From Paraburkholderia sp. (GTDB taxonomy: Bacteria; Pseudomonadota; Gammaproteobacteria; Burkholderiales; Burkholderiaceae), in contig NZ_JAMXLH010000020.1 in the NCBI RefSeq assembly GCF_024281035.1, positions 171,892-235,891 of the forward strand: DNA of 64,000 nucleotides, read 5' to 3'. The position numbers were made by a program, and so were the translations under genes. Shown here one piece after another: positions 63,924-64,000 of this stretch. Within the stretch, counting starts at the first letter, position 1, and the number at the start of each line of letters is the position of its first letter. Below the pieces are notes generated by a model. It searched no databases. It had not been told where the DNA came from and saw only the letters and a list, made by a program, of their open reading frames with translations.

Positions 63924-63937
63924 ACCTCTGAGCCTCC

Positions 63938-64000
63938 AAGCCCCAAGCCCCAAGCCCCAAGCCCCAAGCCCCAAGCCCCAAGCCCCAAGCCCCAAGCCCC
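63938..64000. repeat. (AAGCCCC)9 heptamer array running off the window
   Basis: Nine exact AAGCCCC units fill 63938-64000 and continue beyond the right edge. The complementary strand is GGGGCTT repeated, a sequence able to form G-quadruplexes. Confidence 0.97.

Noticed and set aside
1..64000. tRNA, rRNA, insertion sequences, prophage
   Set aside because: No cloverleaf-compatible CCA-ended genes, transposase or phage proteins were recognised. Gene order and codon use are uniform core-genome type.

Overview
The window is about 64 kb of GC-rich, densely coded core chromosome. It fits a betaproteobacterium of the Burkholderiaceae (Burkholderia/Paraburkholderia/Caballeronia/Trinickia group). The reasons are the gene order (glnE, recN, nadK, hrcA, hemH, hslR, grpE-dnaK-dnaJ, a pabB-pabC fusion, then a panB-dgk-folK-pcnB-hda cluster), the kynBUA operon with a divergent Lrp-type regulator, a second IF-1 gene beside a cold-shock gene, and codon use strongly biased to G/C in third positions. 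I see no rRNA, tRNA, insertion sequence, prophage or CRISPR array.

Layout. 1-7.5 kb: a truncated FAD-linked oxidase, a cobalamin adenosyltransferase, flavohaemoglobin hmp with a strong NsrR-type operator, aroG (DAHP synthase) behind what reads as a complete transcription attenuator, tldD and a nitrilase-family amidase. 7.5-20 kb: the giant AsmA-like yhdP, glnE, recN, nadK and hrcA. 20-28 kb: hemH, hslR, a small secreted protein, the grpE-dnaK-dnaJ chaperone set and a fused PabB-PabC for 4-aminobenzoate. 28-36 kb: a leftward run perM-hda-HAD phosphatase-pcnB-folK-dgk-panB opposite purM. 36-41 kb: tryptophan-to-anthranilate catabolism (kynB, kynU, kynA) with its regulator, a flavin reductase and msrA. 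41-50 kb: DUF72, pdxH, tcdA, a thioredoxin-TPR chaperone, pirin, an EamA transporter, Tat-exported amiC and tsaE. 50-55 kb: queG, ogt, xerD, ybaK, plsY. 55-64 kb: a chemotaxis receptor with a sigma-28 promoter, an orphan pstS with a Pho-box-like site, a PLP enzyme resembling the phosphonate lyase PbfA with a coupled upstream small ORF, yaiI, infA2, csp, yajQ and murB.

Most notable: (1) upstream of aroG, a sigma-70 promoter, a 22-codon leader peptide with 4 Phe, 2 Tyr and 1 Trp among its first 12 codons, and mutually exclusive 1:2, 2:3 and 3:4 RNA stems ending in a U-rich terminator. This would let all three aromatic amino acids control the first step of their shared pathway. (2) Many short tandem-repeat arrays lie in or just after genes (yhdP, hda, DUF72 upstream, xerD, plsY, mcp, murB). 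In plsY and murB the repeat unit contains the gene's own stop codon. (3) The pbfA-like gene has a near-canonical promoter preceded by a 10-bp direct repeat, and its start overlaps the stop of a small ORF with its own Shine-Dalgarno sequence. (4) hrcA, queG and ybaK have -10-like boxes only 6-8 nt before the start codon, suggesting leaderless mRNAs.

All family names come from reading translated sequence by eye. No database search was possible.
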